Positions 5,074 to 6,003 of a stretch of DNA of 6,003 nt are shown here, piece after piece. How positions within the stretch are numbered: the stretch's first letter is position 1; each line of letters starts with the position of its first letter. Below the pieces are notes generated by a model, which saw only the letters and a list, made by a program, of their open reading frames with translations, was not told the origin of the DNA and searched no databases. A program made the position numbers and the translations under genes. The DNA is from Vulcanimicrobiota bacterium (GTDB lineage Bacteria > Vulcanimicrobiota > Vulcanimicrobiia > Vulcanimicrobiales > Vulcanimicrobiaceae), in contig PMFP01000046.1 in assembly GCA_003155175.1 (NCBI GenBank), positions 1 to 6,003 on the forward strand. Direction: 5' to 3'.

Positions 5074-5130
5074 TCATGGGGGCCCATGTGCCGCAAAACG
5101 CGAGCCGGAGCCCGTCAGGGCGCGGCACAT
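5074..5130 (-). CDS. Candidate 18-codon leader ORF upstream of sigH
   Basis: The frame ATG (5130-5128) to TGA (5076-5074) encodes MCRALTGSGSRFAAHGPP. Its ATG is 7 bases downstream of the predicted -10 hexamer, so the transcript would start at or within a base or two of it and translation would be leaderless. Its stop overlaps the GAGG ribosome site of sigH and ends 6 bases before the sigH ATG. Ribosomes finishing it would be placed to re-initiate on sigH. There is no codon run that suggests amino-acid attenuation. It could be chance; the geometry is the argument for it. Confidence 0.35.
   Translation of the reverse strand: MCRALTGSGSRFAAHGPP
5075..5130 (-). promoter_or_regulatory. Structured sigH 5' leader with two overlapping inverted repeats
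   Basis: ATGTGCCGC (5130-5122 on the minus strand) pairs perfectly with GCGGCACAT (5094-5086), a 9-bp stem enclosing 27 nt. A GCCC-TGAC-GGGC hairpin (5121-5110) lies inside. A second inverted repeat, CATGGG-CC-CCCATG (5088-5075), touches the sigH Shine-Dalgarno and shares three bases with the first stem, so the two full stems compete. The leader-ORF start lies in the first stem and its stop at the edge of the second. Confidence 0.5.
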
Positions 5131-5137
5131 CCTGGTA

Positions 5138-5166
5138 AGTATAGGAGGGCGACCCTCCACCGTCAA
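5138..5166 (-). promoter_or_regulatory. Housekeeping-type promoter of sigH
   Basis: On the minus strand TTGACG (5166-5161) and TATACT (5143-5138) are each 5 of 6 matches to the sigma-70/sigma-A consensus and are separated by exactly 17 bases. The -35 begins 7 bases after the rlmB stop codon. Expected initiation is about 5131, giving a leader of about 63 nt. The promoter implies that sigH can be expressed apart from cysS-rlmB. Confidence 0.8.
5144..5158. promoter_or_regulatory. Perfect dyad filling the sigH promoter spacer, likely operator
   Basis: GGAGGG-TCG-CCCTCC (minus strand) is a perfect 6+6 inverted repeat with a 3-base centre. It lies directly against the -10 and two bases from the -35. 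A protein bound here would block or reshape RNA polymerase binding. In transcripts reading through from rlmB the same bases form a short GC hairpin, without a U-tract. Confidence 0.5.
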
Positions 5167-5173
5167 GGACGAT

Positions 5174-5965
5174 TCAGGCAGTTTTGGTCCGCTGGCGCAG
5201 GGCCTCGTATAAAAGGACCGCGGCGGCCACCGAGGCGTTGAGCGAGGCCACCTGTCCCCGCAGGGGGATGCTGACCAAATAGTCGCACTCGCGCTTGACC
5301 AATTGGGAGAGGCCGGCGCCCTCGGCGCCGATCGCCAGGGCCAGATCCCGGTCGAAATCGGCCTGGGTCATGGGAACGGCCTCCGGCCCGGCGTCCGCCC
5401 CGGCGATCCAAATGCCCGCCTTTTTTAGCTTCCGCATGGCGTCCACGATGTTCCCCACCCGGACGATTGGCAGGTGGGCGGCCGCTCCGGCGGCCGATTT
5501 CCGGACGGTCGCGTTGATCCCGGCCGAGCGACGGTCCGGAATGATCACGGCGTCGGCTCCCACGCACTCGGCGGTCCGAACGATGGCCCCGACGTTGTGC
5601 GGGTCGGTCAGGTGATCGAGGATGACGAAGAGCGCGTGCTCGCCGCGGCGGCTTCCCATCACGTCGAACAAACTCGCGTAGTCGAACGCCGGCGCGATGG
5701 CGACGACGCCCTGATGCGCCTTGAACGGCAACCTGGCAAAGAACGCGCGATCCTCGAAGCGCACCGGCACCTCGCCCTCGCGCGCGCGGTCGAGTAACGC
5801 GCGCAGCACGGTGTCCTTTTTGCGATCGTCCGCGACGTGGACGGCACGCAGCTTCTCGCCGGCCAGCAGCGCCTCTTCGATCGAATGGATGCCGTAGATG
5901 ACGTCGTCGAAATCGAACGGCGGTTTGCTGCGATGCGCGTGAGGCTTTATCCGGCGACGGTCCAC
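5174..5965 (-). CDS. rlmB: 23S rRNA 2'-O-ribose methyltransferase RlmB (SpoU/TrmH family)
   Basis: RlmB methylates the 2'-OH of a conserved 23S rRNA guanosine (G2251 in E. coli) using S-adenosylmethionine. The 263-residue product has an N-terminal substrate-binding domain (about 20-95, beginning VIYGIHSIEEALLAG) and a C-terminal SPOUT knot domain. All three SpoU motifs are intact: motif 1 LDHLTDPHNVGAIVRTAECV (116-135, with N124 and R130), motif 2 LALAIGAEGAGLS (208-220), and motif 3 SIPLRGQVASLNASVAAAV (232-250, with N243). The GTG start (5965) has AGGA 9 bases upstream and overlaps the cysS 3' end by 19 bases, so the two are probably co-translated. Codon usage differs clearly between the first and second halves. 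TrmH-type tRNA methylases share these motifs, but the N-terminal domain and the cysS context favour RlmB. Confidence 0.93.
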   Translation of the reverse strand: MDRRRIKPHAHRSKPPFDFDDVIYGIHSIEEALLAGEKLRAVHVADDRKKDTVLRALLDRAREGEVPVRFEDRAFFARLPFKAHQGVVAIAPAFDYASLFDVMGSRRGEHALFVILDHLTDPHNVGAIVRTAECVGADAVIIPDRRSAGINATVRKSAAGAAAHLPIVRVGNIVDAMRKLKKAGIWIAGADAGPEAVPMTQADFDRDLALAIGAEGAGLSQLVKRECDYLVSIPLRGQVASLNASVAAAVLLYEALRQRTKTA

Positions 5966-6003
5966 GTCGTTCCGTCCTTTCCGTCCTTGATGAGGATGCC
6001 GCA
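5947..6003 (-). CDS. cysS: 3' end of cysteinyl-tRNA synthetase gene (partial, runs off the right edge)
   Basis: The last 18 codons and the TAA stop (5949-5947) read CGILIKDGKDGTTWTVAG. The pattern GI-hydrophobic-xDxxxGTxW is the conserved extreme C-terminus of CysRS, and cysS is the normal neighbour of rlmB. The catalytic domain lies outside the window, so identification rests on this tail and context. The reading frame overlaps the rlmB GTG start by 19 bases. Confidence 0.7.
   Translation of the reverse strand, partial: CGILIKDGKDGTTWTVAG

Noticed and set aside
4489..5241. 250-residue plus-strand frame opposite sigH and the sigH leader
   Set aside because: It is the antisense shadow of sigH, with no family resemblance.
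1..6003. CRISPR array, insertion sequence, prophage or attachment site
   Set aside because: No spaced direct repeats, no transposase or integrase motifs, and no partial tRNA duplicate that would mark an integration site.

Overview
The window is GC-rich (roughly two thirds G+C by eye) bacterial chromosome, gene-dense, with no mobile element, CRISPR array or rRNA. The best taxonomic clue is the right end: a minus-strand run of cysS (3' end only), rlmB and a sigma factor that closely matches the Spo0H/SigH family of Bacillus. That order is a condensed form of the Firmicute cysS-mrnC-rlmB-yacP-sigH block. The very high GC and the many Ala/Pro-rich secreted proteins argue against an ordinary Firmicute. 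A deep GC-rich lineage such as Eremiobacterota/WPS-2 is my guess from memory, not something the window proves.

Layout, left to right. Bases 1-112 hold the 5' end of a minus-strand secreted protein. Bases 193-732 (minus) encode a second small exported protein of unknown function. Next come two minus-strand tRNA genes 5 bases apart, tRNA-Gly(TCC) and tRNA-Tyr(GTA), both with encoded CCA; transcription runs Tyr then Gly. A GNAT acetyltransferase gene (1021-1485, minus) starts about 40 bases from a divergent plus-strand tRNA with a Thr anticodon (TGT) but a class-II-like body and long variable region. About 20 bases after this tRNA begins a plus-strand gene run: a small cysteine-motif, ferredoxin-like protein; a secreted LolA-like protein whose start overlaps the previous stop (ATGA); and a secreted serine hydrolase of the class C beta-lactamase/PBP family.

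The plus run converges on sigH. The U-tract of a strong intrinsic terminator for sigH overlaps the hydrolase stop codon. sigH is preceded by a near-consensus housekeeping promoter (TTGACG, 17 bases, TATACT) placed just after the rlmB stop. Its spacer is almost filled by a 15-base perfect dyad. The predicted transcript would begin at or next to the ATG of an 18-codon leader ORF that ends 6 bases before the sigH ATG and is threaded through inverted repeats. This leader is the strongest candidate for undescribed regulation here.

Other points: rlmB changes codon usage sharply near its middle, which suggests a recombinant gene, and the class-II-like tRNA-Thr is unusual. No long gene-free stretch exists; the largest gap, between rlmB and sigH (5068-5173), is filled by the sigH promoter and leader.
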